Of a stretch of 64,000 nt of DNA, positions 27,464 to 36,302 are shown one piece after another (positions within the stretch are counted from its first letter, which is position 1; every line of letters begins with the position of its first letter). The position numbers and the translations under genes are program-made. This DNA comes from Lachnospiraceae bacterium (GTDB lineage Bacteria > Bacillota > Clostridia > Lachnospirales > Lachnospiraceae). The notes under the pieces are model-generated. The model saw only the letters and a list, made by a program, of their open reading frames with translations, searched no databases and was not told where the DNA came from. The stretch is taken from positions 62,001 through 126,000 of the forward strand of contig CAJTDK010000001.1 in NCBI GenBank assembly GCA_910575105.1, read 5' to 3'.

Positions 27464-28384
27464 TCAAATATTCCATACCTTTTCCAGATCGCCGCACCGC
27501 TCAAGATCCGGGCACTCCCCCTGGACATAAGAATAAACCGGCCCCCTGCCCTCATACTCACTGATCACCCGGTCAAGCTTTCCCGCCATCTTCTCTTGAT
27601 CAACGGGCAGCCGTCCCCGAACCCTCACCTCTATGTAATCGTGGAATCCGTCATACAAAAGCTCTGTCTTAATAAGCTTAAGGAGCGTTCGTTCCTCCTT
27701 AAGATTCTCAAGCTCGTCCGCCGGAATATAGGTACCGTCCGCAATATGCCGGTAAAGAGGCACCTCTTTATGAAGAAACATAGAAAAGTTCACCACATGA
27801 GCCGGTCCCGTCCGGTTCAAAAACTCTGCCAAGGCCTTCGCATTCTCCTGCCCGCGCCCTTTTCCCGCCACACCTGTCATGATGTGGGCGTCATAGATCA
27901 GCCCGGCCTTCTGAAGCCTTTCTACAGCCTCATATGCCTGCAATAGATCATGATCCTTCTCCATAAATGAAAGCACGTCGTCAAGCCCGCTCTCAATCCC
28001 AAGATACAGATGCCGCACCCCGCTGTCATACAAAAGCTTAAGCTCCCGGTCTGATTTTTTCCGGATACTGGTCACCGTGGCATCCATATTGATGCACATG
28101 CACTCGGGGAAATATGCATGTATCCGTTCAAGTATCTGCAAAAGCCGCTCCGTCTTAAGCCCAAAGGCATTGCCGTCCCCGAGAAAGACCCTTTTGGGGC
28201 TTCCGCCTGCACGCCTGACCCGCTCAAGCTCCCCCTCTATCCGCTCCATGGGAAGCTCCCGGTAGGTAAGATGCCGGAACAGGTTGCAGAATTTGCACCG
28301 GTTATAAGAGCATCCCACCATAACGGGCAGCATAAACGCTGAACGCTCCATAGGCGCGCGGCAGATCTGTCCTTCGTAATCCAT
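27464..28384 (-). CDS. Radical SAM protein (HemN/Elp3-like)
   Basis: A 306-residue radical SAM enzyme. The cluster motif CSYNRCKFC lies near residue 26, and GDGNAF and YLGIESGLDDVLSFM (the Elp3/B12-like ESG region) follow. It has no TRAM or HemN C-terminal domain. The substrate is not evident. It lies between a thioesterase gene and yitT in one direction, with short gaps, so these genes form an operon with the acetyltransferase at its head. Start at 28384 gives the usual short N-terminus before the cysteines. Confidence 0.88.
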   Translation of the reverse strand: MDYEGQICRAPMERSAFMLPVMVGCSYNRCKFCNLFRHLTYRELPMERIEGELERVRRAGGSPKRVFLGDGNAFGLKTERLLQILERIHAYFPECMCINMDATVTSIRKKSDRELKLLYDSGVRHLYLGIESGLDDVLSFMEKDHDLLQAYEAVERLQKAGLIYDAHIMTGVAGKGRGQENAKALAEFLNRTGPAHVVNFSMFLHKEVPLYRHIADGTYIPADELENLKEERTLLKLIKTELLYDGFHDYIEVRVRGRLPVDQEKMAGKLDRVISEYEGRGPVYSYVQGECPDLERCGDLEKVWNI

Positions 28385-28396
28385 ACGTCTTCCCCC

Positions 28397-28813
28397 TTAT
28401 CCCACAGAAAATCCATTCGAAGTCACATGCGCCACCTGATTGCCGAGATCGTCTGTGACCTCCACCAGATAATAAGCGGTCGTCCTGCCCTCTTTCACCT
28501 TTCTTGCCTCGGCGATAAGCTTCTGTCCCTTCGCCCGCCCAAGGTAAGTGATCTGCGCCGTAAGGGACACGCACGCCTTCTTGTTCCAGTTGGACGCCAC
28601 CGCAAATGCAAAATCCGCCACGGTAAATACCGCGCCGCCCATCACGCTCCCGACCGCATTGTAATGATGTTCGTCAAGGGACATCACGCACCGCGCATAA
28701 CCCTCTCCTACCTCCTCGATCACCGCTCCGTTATCCGTAGCAAAACGGTCGTTTTTAAATCTCTCCTGAACCTTCTTAAGTGTCTCTTCCTTTGAAATCC
28801 CTGTCCTATCCAT
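28397..28813 (-). CDS. PaaI-type hotdog-fold thioesterase
   Basis: A 138-residue acyl-CoA thioesterase-like protein. The hotdog core contains HHYNAVGSVMGGAVFTVADFAFA near residue 48-70, where the GG-x8-D arrangement holds the catalytic acid of PaaI-like enzymes, and SLTAQITYLGRAKGQ as the long strand. Start at 28813 has AAGGAG; the frame runs upstream to 28876 into the preceding gene. The acyl substrate is unknown. Confidence 0.87.
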   Translation of the reverse strand: MDRTGISKEETLKKVQERFKNDRFATDNGAVIEEVGEGYARCVMSLDEHHYNAVGSVMGGAVFTVADFAFAVASNWNKKACVSLTAQITYLGRAKGQKLIAEARKVKEGRTTAYYLVEVTDDLGNQVAHVTSNGFSVG

Positions 28814-28823
28814 CTCTTTCTCC

Positions 28824-29435
28824 TTACAGATCCTCGTAGTTGATCGCCCTGTCTTTAAAATAATATTTCCGGTCATGCTCCCCGACCTTACGCAGGATGC
28901 GGCACGGATTCCCTACCGCGACTACGCCGGAAGGTATATCCTTCGTCACCACGCTTCCCGCGCCCACCACCACGTTATCCCCGATGGTGATGCCGGGCAG
29001 GATGATCGCCCCGGCCCCGATCCAGCAGTTTTTCCCGATGCTAACCGGCATATTGTACTGAAGCCCCCTCTGGCGAAGCTCCGGCAAGATCGGATGGCCT
29101 GCAGTGGCGATCGTCACATTCGGCCCGAACATCGTATAATCCCCCACATAGATGTGGGTGTCATCCACAAGGGTCAGATTATAATTGGCGTAAATATTCT
29201 TTCCAAAATGCACGTGATGCCCGCCCATATTGGAGTGAAGGGGCGGCTCGATATAGCAGTTTTCCCCGATCTCTGCGAACATTTCCGCCAAAAGTCTGGT
29301 CCTCCTCGCCCCTTCGCCGGGCCTGGTCATGTTATAATCATATAAACGCTCCTGATAACCCGTCTGCTGCTCCAAGACGTCCGCATCGCCAGGATCGTAG
29401 ATGCTGCCGTCGTGTAATTTTTCAAAAATATCCAT
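28824..29435 (-). CDS. Sugar O-acetyltransferase (maltose/galactoside acetyltransferase type)
   Basis: A 203-residue left-handed beta-helix acetyltransferase of the Maa/LacA group. An N-terminal Mac domain (about residues 1-60, GSIYDPGDADVLEQQ) is followed by hexapeptide repeats: HSNMGGHHVHFGKNIYANYN with the catalytic His, IYVGDYTMFGPNVTIAT, IGKNCWIGAGAIILPGITIGD and the acetyl-CoA loop GAGSVVTKDIPSGVVAVGNP. It uses acetyl-CoA to acetylate free sugars, probably for detoxification or export. First gene of a four-gene minus-strand group. Confidence 0.93.
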   Translation of the reverse strand: MDIFEKLHDGSIYDPGDADVLEQQTGYQERLYDYNMTRPGEGARRTRLLAEMFAEIGENCYIEPPLHSNMGGHHVHFGKNIYANYNLTLVDDTHIYVGDYTMFGPNVTIATAGHPILPELRQRGLQYNMPVSIGKNCWIGAGAIILPGITIGDNVVVGAGSVVTKDIPSGVVAVGNPCRILRKVGEHDRKYYFKDRAINYEDL

Positions 29436-29477
29436 AGGGTATGGTCCTCCTTCACTTAACTGTCACAATTCCTAACA

Positions 29478-29506
29478 ATTATAGCTTATTTTTCAGAAGA
29501 TGTATA
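29478..29506 (-). promoter_or_regulatory. Promoter of the acetyltransferase operon
   Basis: Minus-strand TATACA (29501-29506) and perfect TATAAT (29478-29483) with a 17-nt spacer, about 43 nt before the start codon. Confidence 0.6.
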
Positions 29507-29556
29507 CTGCCAGATGCTAAACCTTTCTGATTCTTTTCTCCCCTCGTGTTATTACT

Positions 29557-29571
29557 CATGGGCGCCCCATG
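29557..29571. promoter_or_regulatory. Near-palindrome in the divergent intergenic region
   Basis: CATGGGCGCCCCATG, containing the perfect 8-bp palindrome GGGCGCCC (29559-29566), lies in the 256-bp gap between the acetyltransferase operon and the efflux operon. It could be a repressor site; no clear plus-strand -35/-10 pair is seen around it. Confidence 0.3.
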
Positions 29572-29691
29572 CGCAGAGCTGCCGGACAGAACCTGGTGTT
29601 TTTTCATAAAATAATCACAATTTATCCCATAAACTTTCACAGTTTAAAACTAAAATAGGGAGGTAAACAGACGGGCAAAAAGGAGGAATCT

Positions 29692-31665
29692 ATGAAAAAC
29701 AGGAATTTTTTGAAGACCATATTAAAAAAGAAGAAAAACCGCATAATCGCTGCTGCCATATGCTTTACCCTTGGCACAGCGGTACTTGTGGTTTCTCTGC
29801 GCATCAACAGCGTCCGGGCGCAGGATGCGGCTGCATCCGTCATCCAGAGTGCCTCTGTGACAAAGGGGAGTATCAGCAATACTATCGATGCAAACGGTAA
29901 TCTGGAAGCAGCCAAGACTACAGACGTTACCGTGCCCACAGGAGTCAGGATCGAAACAATCAAAGTAGAAACCGGCGAGGAAGTAACGAAAGGGCAGACT
30001 CTTGCAACGCTTAACAAAACCTCCGTTACCCGTCTGCTGATCAATGTCCGGGACGAACTTGACGCGATTGACGACGAGCTAGATAACAGCAGCCTTACTT
30101 CACTGGAAAAAGAAGAGCTTGAAGGCGAGAAGGAAGAGCTTGAGGACATGGAAAAAAAGCTCGTATCCCTCTATAAGAAACCTGCAGTCAAAGCTCCGTC
30201 AGACGGTATCGTAGGTACAATCAATATTTCCGAAAACACCAAGACGACAGACAGCACAGGTAATGCTTCATCGGACAGCGCCGGGCAGGGCAGCTCTCTT
30301 TCACAGATGTCCGCAGAAAGAACCCAGGAGGACGCTTCGGGGCTTCTTTTCCTGACTGCGGATACCAGCACAGCCCCTGCCCTGTCAGAAGTATCGGGGG
30401 ACGCAGAAGCAGCAGACAGCGCAGAAACAGCCGAACAGGAAGACAGCTCTGACAAAACCGCTGACCTTAAAACAGTCAGTGATTATTCCGCCTTGTCCAT
30501 AAAAGCACCAGTAACCGGCGAAACACCGCAAAAAACCATTCAGGAAACAGCGATGTATAAAGGGAGCATCTCCTGGGACTGCAGCGGCAGCACATTCCAG
30601 GGCGGAACCGTCTACACGGCAACAATCGTTCTGACTGCAAAAAGCGGCTACACCTTCTCTGAGAAAAATCTCCCGATCATAGCGGATGCCTCCTTTCACT
30701 GGAGCATCCATGACTCAGGCGAAGAAAACAAGTTAAAAATAGTGGCAAAATATGAAAAAACTTCGGAAGCACAGGGAAGCTCTGCAAACACAGGCTCAGG
30801 AAACGCAGCGGACACAGACAGCAAGGATTCCATATCCTCCTCTGGCACAGACGGTTCCGCCGCAGACCCCGGCTCCCAAAGCAGCCCGGCAGGCAAGAAC
30901 TCCGGCTCCCAAAGTTCCTCCGGGAAATCCGGCTCAGTAGCAGGCGCAGGCAGTTCTGCCGGAAGTTCCGGCTCATCAGGCAGCTCCTCCTCAACCGGAT
31001 CATCCTCAGGAACCTCCGCAGAAGACGCCGGCGCCTATGAGACAGTTGCTTTCACCCTCGCCAGCCAGGACGACGCAAAAATCACGGTAAACGTAGATGA
31101 GCTCGATATTCTGTCCGTAGAAAAAGAGCAGTCTGCCTCCGTCACACTGGATGCCCTGGAGGATGAGACCTTCACCGGGACTGTCACGAAGATCAGCAGC
31201 ACCGCATCGGCCGGCAGCGGCAGCACAAAATATGAAGTAGAAATCACCGTCCCCATGGATGAACGGATGCGCATCGGCATGAGCGCCTCCGCCGCCATAC
31301 AGGTAAGCAGCGCAGAGGACACACTGATCCTCTCCATGACCGCCCTGCAGCAAAAAGGCGATGAAACTTTCGTATACACGGCCAAGGACGCGGACGGGAA
31401 TCTGTCTGGAGAAGTCACCGTGGAAACCGGGTTGTCGGACGGACAGAACGTAGAGATCTCAGGCGGCCTTGAAGAAGGCACAGAAGTCTATTACACCAGA
31501 GCTTCAAAAGAGGAAAAGAGTCTCGAAAAAGAAACTGGCTTTCCCGGCATTATGAACGGCAGCGGCGCACCGGATACTCCTCCCGGCAACGACCATAAAA
31601 GGCAGGATTCCGATAATTCCCGGGGCGGCGGTACGTTTCCCGGCGGCGGGCCATCCGGGGATTAA
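29692..31665 (+). CDS. MacA/HlyD-type efflux adaptor with an inserted surface domain
   Basis: A 657-residue membrane fusion protein for the ABC exporter that follows. One N-terminal membrane helix (residues 18-38); first barrel-sandwich half about 50-110 (IETIKVETGEEVTKGQTLATL); short helical hairpin 118-165; second half starts APSDGIVG near 170. In place of a compact lipoyl domain it has a Ser/Ala-rich stretch, then a strand-rich module about 270-360 (GSISWDCSG, TVYTATIVLTAKSGYTFSE) like the repeat domains of clostridial wall proteins, then a low-complexity Ser/Gly linker 360-443, before the beta-barrel (445-550) and C-terminal domain. The tail is Gly/Pro/Asp-rich. AAAGGAGG lies 7 nt before the ATG. 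Confidence 0.85.
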   Translation: MKNRNFLKTILKKKKNRIIAAAICFTLGTAVLVVSLRINSVRAQDAAASVIQSASVTKGSISNTIDANGNLEAAKTTDVTVPTGVRIETIKVETGEEVTKGQTLATLNKTSVTRLLINVRDELDAIDDELDNSSLTSLEKEELEGEKEELEDMEKKLVSLYKKPAVKAPSDGIVGTINISENTKTTDSTGNASSDSAGQGSSLSQMSAERTQEDASGLLFLTADTSTAPALSEVSGDAEAADSAETAEQEDSSDKTADLKTVSDYSALSIKAPVTGETPQKTIQETAMYKGSISWDCSGSTFQGGTVYTATIVLTAKSGYTFSEKNLPIIADASFHWSIHDSGEENKLKIVAKYEKTSEAQGSSANTGSGNAADTDSKDSISSSGTDGSAADPGSQSSPAGKNSGSQSSSGKSGSVAGAGSSAGSSGSSGSSSSTGSSSGTSAEDAGAYETVAFTLASQDDAKITVNVDELDILSVEKEQSASVTLDALEDETFTGTVTKISSTASAGSGSTKYEVEITVPMDERMRIGMSASAAIQVSSAEDTLILSMTALQQKGDETFVYTAKDADGNLSGEVTVETGLSDGQNVEISGGLEEGTEVYYTRASKEEKSLEKETGFPGIMNGSGAPDTPPGNDHKRQDSDNSRGGGTFPGGGPSGD

Positions 31666-31678
31666 GGAGGACTTATGT

Positions 31679-32350
31679 ATGATCACCTTTCAGGACATAT
31701 CAAAAACATACCGGATCGGCGATGAAAAGGTATACGCGCTTAATCACGCGAACCTTCACATCCGCCCGGGCGAATTTGTCAGTATCATCGGCCCGTCCGG
31801 CAGCGGCAAATCAACGATGATGAACATCATGGGCTGTCTCGACACTGCCGACGAAGGACAGTATCTTCTGGACGGCCTGCCCGTTAAAGACTACACGGAG
31901 CGTGAGCTTACCCGCATCCGCAGCCGGAAGATCGGATTTATCTTCCAGAACTTCAACCTCATCGGCAATATGAGCGCCGAGGAAAATGTAGAACTGCCGC
32001 TTATTTACCAGAAACTCCCGGCAAAGGACCGCAAAAGCCGGGTTCAGGACGCCCTTGAGAAGGTAGGGCTATACGACCGGCAAAAGCACAAGCCAAGCCA
32101 GCTCTCCGGCGGCCAGCAGCAGCGGATCGCCATTGCAAGGGCGATGGCATCCGAACCCTCCCTGTACCTTGCCGACGAACCGACCGGAAACCTGGACTCC
32201 GCTACGGGATACCAGATCATGCAGTTATTTCACGAGCTGCACGACCGCGGGAATACAATCGTGCTCATCACTCACGATGAATCTGTAGCAGCGCAGGCAG
32301 ACCGAAGCATCCGCATGAAGGACGGGCACGCAAAGGAGGTGACGGTATGA
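31679..32350 (+). CDS. ABC exporter ATP-binding protein (MacB/LolD type)
   Basis: A 223-residue ATPase. Walker [10 protein letters not shown] at residues 38-46, Q-loop FQNFNLI, signature LSGGQQQR near 142, Walker [10 protein letters not shown] near 160 and the H-loop ITHDES. The [16 protein letters not shown] segment is typical of the MacB/LolD/FtsE group, which energises mechanotransmission rather than substrate passage through the membrane. It overlaps the permease start by 4 nt (ATGA) and follows the adaptor by 13 nt, so the three form one machine. Confidence 0.95.
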   Translation: MITFQDISKTYRIGDEKVYALNHANLHIRPGEFVSIIGPSGSGKSTMMNIMGCLDTADEGQYLLDGLPVKDYTERELTRIRSRKIGFIFQNFNLIGNMSAEENVELPLIYQKLPAKDRKSRVQDALEKVGLYDRQKHKPSQLSGGQQQRIAIARAMASEPSLYLADEPTGNLDSATGYQIMQLFHELHDRGNTIVLITHDESVAAQADRSIRMKDGHAKEVTV

Positions 32351-33522
32351 TCACACAATCAGTAAAAATGGCGGTAACATCCATTCTCTCCAATAAGCTA
32401 CGCTCACTTTTGACCATGCTCGGCATCATCATCGGAGTAATGTCGCTGGTGGTGCTTGTATCTCTTGTGAACGGAGCGACAGGCTCTATCACAGATTCCA
32501 TCAATGCGCTGGGAAACAATCTGCTGAATGTGTCCATATCCGACGACCATGACCGTCCCCTGAAGCTGTCGGAGCTGTCTTCATTTACCGAAGATGACCT
32601 GTTTGAAAGCATCGCACCGGCCGCCGCCAGCACGGCCACTGCAACCGGCGCCTACGCGGAAGAAAGCGCCCACCTTACCGGCACAACTGCGGCTTACCTG
32701 GATATCCAGGGGCTTGAACTGGAAAGCGGACGCTTCCTGATGAAACCGGATCTCGACAACCACAGCAATGTAGCGGTCATCAACGCAGACCTTGCCACAG
32801 AAGTCCTTGGCCGGACAGATGTCGTCGGGGAAAACGTCAGATTTAACGGAAAACGTTTTCTGATCATCGGTGTATTAAAGGAAAAAAACACTTCCTCAAA
32901 CAACGCATCCGACAGCACCTTACGGGCATATATTCCCTATACGTCGCTGATCCGCCTGTCCGAAGACGTATCCCTCAATGTCACCTCGTTTTGCATCTCT
33001 GCCGCCGGAGACGATATGGATGCAGCGGAAAGACAACTTGAAAATATACTTTTAGAGCGGTTCGGGCAGGATGAGGATGCATTCTCTATCTTCAACCAGT
33101 CCTCCGTTGCAGAGGCGATGGACAGCGTGACAGGGACATTGTCGCTCCTTCTGGGAGGCATCGCAGGGATTTCGCTGTTGGTGGGCGGTATCGGGATCAT
33201 GAACATCATGCTGGTATCCGTCACTGAGCGCACACGGGAAATCGGCATCCGCAAAGCCATCGGCGCAGGACGCGGGACGATCATGCTGCAGTTTCTGATC
33301 GAAGCCCTCATCATCAGCCTGTTCGGGTGCTTCCTTGGCATCGCCTTTTCGTGGATCGTCATCGAGACGGTTAATATCATTGGCAGTACAGACTATAGCC
33401 TGTCATCAGGAATCGTTCTGCTGTCCATTGCATTTTCTGTAGGAATCGGAGTTTTGTTCGGACTGTACCCGGCGAACCGGGCTGCGAAGAAGAATCCGAT
33501 AGAGGCACTTAGATATAACTGA
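32347..33522 (+). CDS. MacB-like ABC transporter permease (FtsX domain)
   Basis: A 391-residue permease with four membrane helices: one N-terminal (LLTMLGIIIGVMSLVVLVSLV), then a large extracellular MacB-PCD domain (about 45-260), and three C-terminal helices (LLLGGIAGISLLVGGIGIMN, LIEALIISLFGCFLGIAFSW, GIVLLSIAFSVGIGVLFGLYP) with the FtsX signature VTERTREIGIRKAIGA. With the adaptor it probably exports a peptide, lipid or antimicrobial from the outer face of the membrane; the substrate is unknown and no sensor genes are adjacent. Confidence 0.93.
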   Translation: MITQSVKMAVTSILSNKLRSLLTMLGIIIGVMSLVVLVSLVNGATGSITDSINALGNNLLNVSISDDHDRPLKLSELSSFTEDDLFESIAPAAASTATATGAYAEESAHLTGTTAAYLDIQGLELESGRFLMKPDLDNHSNVAVINADLATEVLGRTDVVGENVRFNGKRFLIIGVLKEKNTSSNNASDSTLRAYIPYTSLIRLSEDVSLNVTSFCISAAGDDMDAAERQLENILLERFGQDEDAFSIFNQSSVAEAMDSVTGTLSLLLGGIAGISLLVGGIGIMNIMLVSVTERTREIGIRKAIGAGRGTIMLQFLIEALIISLFGCFLGIAFSWIVIETVNIIGSTDYSLSSGIVLLSIAFSVGIGVLFGLYPANRAAKKNPIEALRYN

Positions 33523-33541
33523 TTTGAATCTTTGAAATGTA

Positions 33542-33570
33542 TTGACAATTTTATCGCATTTTGTTATTGA
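33542..33570 (+). promoter_or_regulatory. Promoter-like sequence downstream of the exporter operon
   Basis: TTGACA (33542-33547) and TATTGA (33565-33570) with a 17-nt spacer, 20 nt after the permease stop. The 403-bp gap 33523-33925 holds this, a hairpin and a 28-codon frame; the other open frames there look accidental. Confidence 0.4.
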
Positions 33571-33615
33571 GTGGTCAGTGATCGTGTTGCGGATACTTGT
33601 GAAGCCCGCGACCGG

Positions 33616-33638
33616 GGGAGAACCGGCAGGTCTCTCCC
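33616..33638 (+). terminator. Hairpin with T-rich tail after the exporter operon
   Basis: GGGAGA (33616-33621) pairs with TCTCCC (33633-33638), followed by TCTTTTATTT. It may terminate the exporter mRNA or act as an attenuator for the small frame behind it; an alternative CCGG-CCGG pairing overlaps the stem. Confidence 0.5.
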
Positions 33639-33663
33639 TCTTTTATTTCAAGGAGCAGATCAT

Positions 33664-33750
33664 ATGGCAGTATCAAAACATTTTTCTACCTTTTCAGAAC
33701 AGATTGAGGATCTCCCGACGGATTATATCTACATCAATTATTCTCTCTAA
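33664..33750 (+). CDS. Possible small protein or gene remnant, 28 aa
   Basis: ATG at 33664 with AAGGAG eight bases upstream and a stop at 33748. The peptide begins MAVSKHFSTFSEQIEDL and ends with IYINYSL. No family recognised. It could be a real small protein, a leader peptide or the surviving 5' end of a lost gene. Confidence 0.3.
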   Translation: MAVSKHFSTFSEQIEDLPTDYIYINYSL

Positions 33751-33925
33751 TACATATAATAACATTCCGCTCTGGGTTCTGATCAACATCCCGACATTCG
33801 GAAATCTATCAAAAATGTATCAGGTATTTCCCCAATCGCTTCAATCTAAAATATGTTAAAATGTAACCTGTTATGCCTTGAACTCTCAAAGAAAAAATTA
33901 AATCATCGGCATCCAGCCCATCATA

Positions 33926-34711
33926 CTACCCTTGCGTAAACCGCGCCAAAAACTGCTTTGTCCGCTCTTCCCTGGGACATTCAAATACCTGCCTGGGATT
34001 GCCCTGCTCCACGATCAGCCCGCCGTCCATAAAAATCGTGTGATCTGCCACATCCCTTGCGAACGCCATCTCATGCGTCACGATGATCATCGTCGTCTTC
34101 TTATCCGCCAACTCCTTGATTACCCTAAGGACTTCCCCCGTAAGCTCCGGATCCAGGGCAGACGTAGGCTCATCAAAGCAGAGAATATCCGGTGTCAGCG
34201 CCAGCGCCCTTGCGATTGCCACCCGCTGCTGCTGTCCGCCGGATAGCTGGTGAGGGTAGCTGTCCATCCGGTTGCTAAGCCCCATCTGCGTTAAGAGCTC
34301 TTCTGCCTGCGCATGGATCTCTTCGTGAATCTCCTTTTTTCTCGCCTTGTAATCCGGCTGCTCAGAGGCAAGAAGCTCCTTCGCCAGCATCACATTGCCA
34401 AGCGCCGTATACTGCGGGAACAGGTTAAATGACTGGAATACCAGGCCGAAATGCAGCCGCTTTTTCCGAATTGCCGACTCTAACTGGGTGGAAGGGTCGC
34501 CGGAATCAAAAAGCGTATCTCCTCCTACCTTGATCACTCCCCTATCCGGGCGCTCCAAAAAATTCAGGCACCGCAGGAGCGTCGTTTTTCCGCTTCCAGA
34601 AGAGCCGATGATGGAAACTGCCTGTCCCTTTTCCAGAGAGAAGCTGATATCCTTTAACACTTCCGTGCGGTTAAAAGATTTACATATATGTTCTACCTCT
34701 AAAATCGCCAT
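33926..34711 (-). CDS. Polar amino acid ABC transporter ATP-binding protein (GlnQ-like)
   Basis: A 261-residue cytoplasmic ATPase of the polar amino acid uptake family. Walker A GSSGSGKTTLL near residue 36, Q-loop VFQSFNLFPQYTALGNV, signature [15 protein letters not shown] near 155, Walker B ILCFDEPTSALDPEL and H-loop VTHEMAFARDVA. A 25-30 residue charged insertion after the Q-loop (ASEQPDYKARKKEIHEEIH) is seen in some clostridial members. Last gene of the three-gene importer operon. Confidence 0.95.
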   Translation of the reverse strand: MAILEVEHICKSFNRTEVLKDISFSLEKGQAVSIIGSSGSGKTTLLRCLNFLERPDRGVIKVGGDTLFDSGDPSTQLESAIRKKRLHFGLVFQSFNLFPQYTALGNVMLAKELLASEQPDYKARKKEIHEEIHAQAEELLTQMGLSNRMDSYPHQLSGGQQQRVAIARALALTPDILCFDEPTSALDPELTGEVLRVIKELADKKTTMIIVTHEMAFARDVADHTIFMDGGLIVEQGNPRQVFECPREERTKQFLARFTQG

Positions 34712-34725
34712 AATTTCCTCCCCCG

Positions 34726-35418
34726 TTACCTGAAATAGTTAAGCTTTTCTTCCAGACGGCCAAGCGCAACTGTCAGGATACCATTAAAGATCAGGTAGTA
34801 GACAGCCGTGAAAAACAACGGCCAGATAGCGCCGGATATCCCATAGGAGCCTTTCATGAATGCCTGCCCTGCCCATATGATCTCCTGCAGGGCGATGATG
34901 CGGGCAAGGGAGGTGTCCTTCACCAACGTAATGATCTCATTGGACATGGGCGGCACGATGCGCTTGATCATCTGAAGCAGCGTGATCCTAAAAAATATCT
35001 GGCTCTTCGTCATGCCGAGCACCAGTCCCGCCTCCTCCTGTCCTTCCGGGACGCCCTGGATGCCACCCCTGTAGATCTCAGAAAAATAGCAGGCATAATT
35101 CAGGATGAAGGACACGGATGCCGCCAGGAATCTTCCTGACTCCCCGCTCCCCCATATAGGATTATGAAGCACCAGCCCAGGAAAATAATAGATGATCAGA
35201 AGCTGGATCATCAAAGGTGTTCCCCTGATGATCCAGACAACCAGCTTCGCAAGATAACTTAGCGGCCTAAAACCTGACATTGATCCGAAAGCAATGACAA
35301 GTCCCAGCGGGAATGCTCCGATCAGCGTCACAAAAAATAATTTTAACGTTTGCAGAAAACCGATGTTCAACGCATGGACAACGACCGGCATCTGCTCCAT
35401 CATCTGTTCCATAATCAA
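34726..35418 (-). CDS. Polar amino acid ABC transporter permease
   Basis: A 230-residue HisM/GlnP-type permease with about five membrane helices. The cytoplasmic EAA loop is visible as EAGLVLGMTKSQIFFRITLLQMIK, and FIRGTPLMIQLLIIYYF-like sequence (IIRGTPLMIQLL) lies near residue 65. Starts 32 nt after the binding-protein stop and ends 14 nt before the ATPase. A homodimer is expected since only one permease gene is present. Confidence 0.95.
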   Translation of the reverse strand: MIMEQMMEQMPVVVHALNIGFLQTLKLFFVTLIGAFPLGLVIAFGSMSGFRPLSYLAKLVVWIIRGTPLMIQLLIIYYFPGLVLHNPIWGSGESGRFLAASVSFILNYACYFSEIYRGGIQGVPEGQEEAGLVLGMTKSQIFFRITLLQMIKRIVPPMSNEIITLVKDTSLARIIALQEIIWAGQAFMKGSYGISGAIWPLFFTAVYYLIFNGILTVALGRLEEKLNYFR

Positions 35419-35450
35419 TTACCTTAATCTTTAATACTTGTATCGTAAAT

Positions 35451-36284
35451 TTATTTCTGCTCGATCACAGCAGCCTGAACCCCATATTTTTCCGCACATT
35501 CTACCATACTGCCGTCTGCATAGCTGGAAACAAAGAATTCATTCAGGGAAGCGGCGAGGTCAGAGTCCTTACGGAATCCCACGCCGTACTCCTCACTGTT
35601 TAACCCTACCGTATAGGTGAGATTCCCGTAGCCTGTACCTTCGCCCACCATAGCCGCAGCCATAAGAGAATCGATAACCGCCGCGTCAGAGGTTCCCGCA
35701 GCCACTTCCATCAGCGCGTCAGACTGCGCCTTCACCGGCGTACACGAAAGGTTGAGCTTAGAAAGCTCCGCCTCTCCTGCACTCCCTGCCTCCGCCGCAA
35801 AGGAAAGGTCCGACAGACTGTCTGTATCTTTATATTTATCCGCCTTGTCAGAAGGAACAATAACTACCTGCGCATTGTTGCAGTAAGCTTTAGAGCATTC
35901 CATAGCACTTGTCACCTCGTCCGTCAGCGTCATGCCGTTCCATACGCAGTCGATCGTCTTTCCCTCAAGCTCCATGATCTTGTTGTCCCAGTCGATCTCC
36001 ACGAACTCAGCCTCTACTCCAAGGCTCTTCGCGAATGCCTTCGCCATGTCCGCATCGAATCCGACCCACTCTCCGCTGTCATCCTTATAATCCATAGGCT
36101 CAAAATCCGTGATTCCCACAACTAAAGTTCCTTTGCTCTTTACGTAATCCATATCGCTTTCATCAGAAGCCTCCGTCTTGGAACCCGAATCCGAATCAGA
36201 GCCAGAATCAGAGCCGTCGCTGCCGCATGCCGTCAGAGACACGGTCATCATTAAAGTCAACATCAGTACTACTAATTTTTTCAT
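35451..36284 (-). CDS. Polar amino acid ABC transporter substrate-binding lipoprotein
   Basis: A 277-residue SBP_bac_3 protein. Lipoprotein signal: MKKLVVLMLTLMMTVSLTAC with the lipobox LTAC and a Ser/Asp/Gly-rich linker after it. The mature domain begins KGTLVVGITDFEPMDY and contains the typical GFDADMAKAFAK and WDNKIMELEGKTIDCVWNGMTLT. It captures an amino acid outside and delivers it to the permease; which one cannot be read reliably. ATG at 36284 is chosen over GTG at 36290 because GAGGAG is correctly spaced for it. Confidence 0.95.
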   Translation of the reverse strand: MKKLVVLMLTLMMTVSLTACGSDGSDSGSDSDSGSKTEASDESDMDYVKSKGTLVVGITDFEPMDYKDDSGEWVGFDADMAKAFAKSLGVEAEFVEIDWDNKIMELEGKTIDCVWNGMTLTDEVTSAMECSKAYCNNAQVVIVPSDKADKYKDTDSLSDLSFAAEAGSAGEAELSKLNLSCTPVKAQSDALMEVAAGTSDAAVIDSLMAAAMVGEGTGYGNLTYTVGLNSEEYGVGFRKDSDLAASLNEFFVSSYADGSMVECAEKYGVQAAVIEQK

Positions 36285-36302
36285 AAACACATTCTCCTCA
36301 GA

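Noticed and set aside
30780-31020. Possible CRISPR or DNA tandem repeat from the periodic TCC/GGC pattern
   Set aside because: It is codon-level low complexity of a Ser/Gly linker; units are not constant in length or sequence.
33542-33859. 105-aa plus-strand frame after the exporter operon
   Set aside because: Starts within the promoter-like sequence, no ribosome site, runs through the hairpin; the 28-codon frame in another phase is better supported.
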